NCBI RefSeq assembly: GCF_023091745.1
Contig: NC_068912.1
Location: 56,634,567-56,698,566 of the forward strand
Source of the DNA: Budorcas taxicolor
Lineage: Eukaryota; Chordata; Mammalia; Artiodactyla; Bovidae
Direction of reading: 5' to 3'
Length of the DNA: 64,000 bases
The notes beneath the pieces were generated by a model that ran no database searches, had not been told where the DNA came from, and saw only the letters and a list, made by a program, of their open reading frames with translations. The position numbers and the translations under genes are program-made. Each line of letters opens with the position of its first letter. The first letter of the stretch is position 1. Below are positions 63,606 to 64,000 of the stretch, in pieces.

Positions 63606-64000
63606 ATATTCAAAATAGATCAGCTCTAAACATCACTCCCAATTCAAGCAGGCCTGCCACCCAAACATTTGGGCCCAGTTGAAAGATGTGGGCCATTTTC
63701 CTCTCTCATTCAGGTACTAAGAAATGCATTGGGTTTTTCTTCAGTGTACCATCACCAAAAGGAACAGAAACGTGAAGCTTTAACAAAAAATTGGTCTTTG
63801 CAAAAATCATAGAGTTGGCTATAAGACTCGTTTGTGGATTGAATAGGAATTCTAGCATTTCTATTAAGCATTACGATGCACAGAATGAATCAGGTATCTT
63901 ATTGACAAAAGAAAATGGACATGTATTTGGATCACCAAAGCTCTTTAATAAGGGCAATTTTTATTTTTTCTTTAAAATGTCTTAGCGAAGCTCTTAAACC
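63606..64000. other. Unique DNA to window end
   Basis: No family or coding signal recognised. Confidence 0.4.

Noticed and set aside
1..64000. A coordinated novel gene system (defence, biosynthetic or mobile) in the window
   Set aside because: No intact protein-coding gene, operon-like spacing or RNA gene could be supported; the structured content is explained by nested retroelements in a ruminant genome.

Overview
The window is ruminant nuclear DNA, most likely from a pecoran (cattle, sheep, goat, buffalo or deer lineage). It carries BovB (RTE-type) LINE fragments, the SINEs built on them (Bov-tA and Bov-A2) and CHR-type tRNA-Glu SINEs, and that combination is typical of ruminants. Older mammalian layers (MIR, L2/CR1-type LINEs, L1, a HAL1-like block, MaLR LTRs, ERV-L and hAT MITEs) fill much of the rest. 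I cannot resolve the species. No functional protein-coding exon, RNA gene, CRISPR array, operon or other gene system can be supported. The sequence reads as intergenic or deep intronic DNA.

Layout. 1-9029: mostly unique AT-rich DNA with a MaLR-like LTR (937), a MIR (1725), a CHR fragment (3042) and an old LINE relic (4090-5790) split by a Bov-tA and an MLT1-like LTR. 9030-11308: MIRs, one split by a CHR SINE, then a Bov-tA. 11935-14120: the most intricate locus, an antisense L1 with a 5' inversion and approximate target-site duplications, later invaded by BovB, a second BovB inside the first, and a Bov-A fragment. 14107-21312: L2-like blocks, a CHR SINE, a G-rich quadruplex candidate, a HAL1-like block and a BovB 3' end. 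21313-24480: MIR, MaLR-like LTR, L2-like DNA, a 1.25-kb BovB with a recognisable but broken reverse transcriptase, and a Bov-tA. 26010-26745: a MIR holding two SINEs inserted at one target. 27725-30142: MIR, L2-like and Bov-tA pieces. 31830-32281: a 5'-truncated RPSA processed pseudogene with its poly-A tail.

34146-45544: Bov-tA, MER5-like hAT, an L2/CR1 reverse-transcriptase relic, a (TG)24 tract, an L1 3' UTR, several MIRs and a hAT MITE with a near-perfect 8-bp duplication. 46540-47110 and 61560-62330 are repeat-poor blocks rich in homeodomain-like and SOX-like motifs and are the best candidates for conserved regulatory elements. 51255-52282 is an internally deleted L1. 53400-55310 is a decayed antisense ERV-L pol remnant. 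55868-57870 is a second nested cluster, with two BovB fragments in opposite orientation and a MIR cut into three.

The elements do not work together as a system; they form a stratigraphy of insertions. I found no convincing new biological system. The best leads are the nested insertions, an unidentified 75-codon antisense open stretch near 50.9 kb, a CpG-rich patch at 60.8 kb, an unclassified repeat-like block at 37.9 kb and the two candidate regulatory blocks. Family names come from recognising sequence by eye, not from a database search, and most boundaries are good only to about 5-20 bases.
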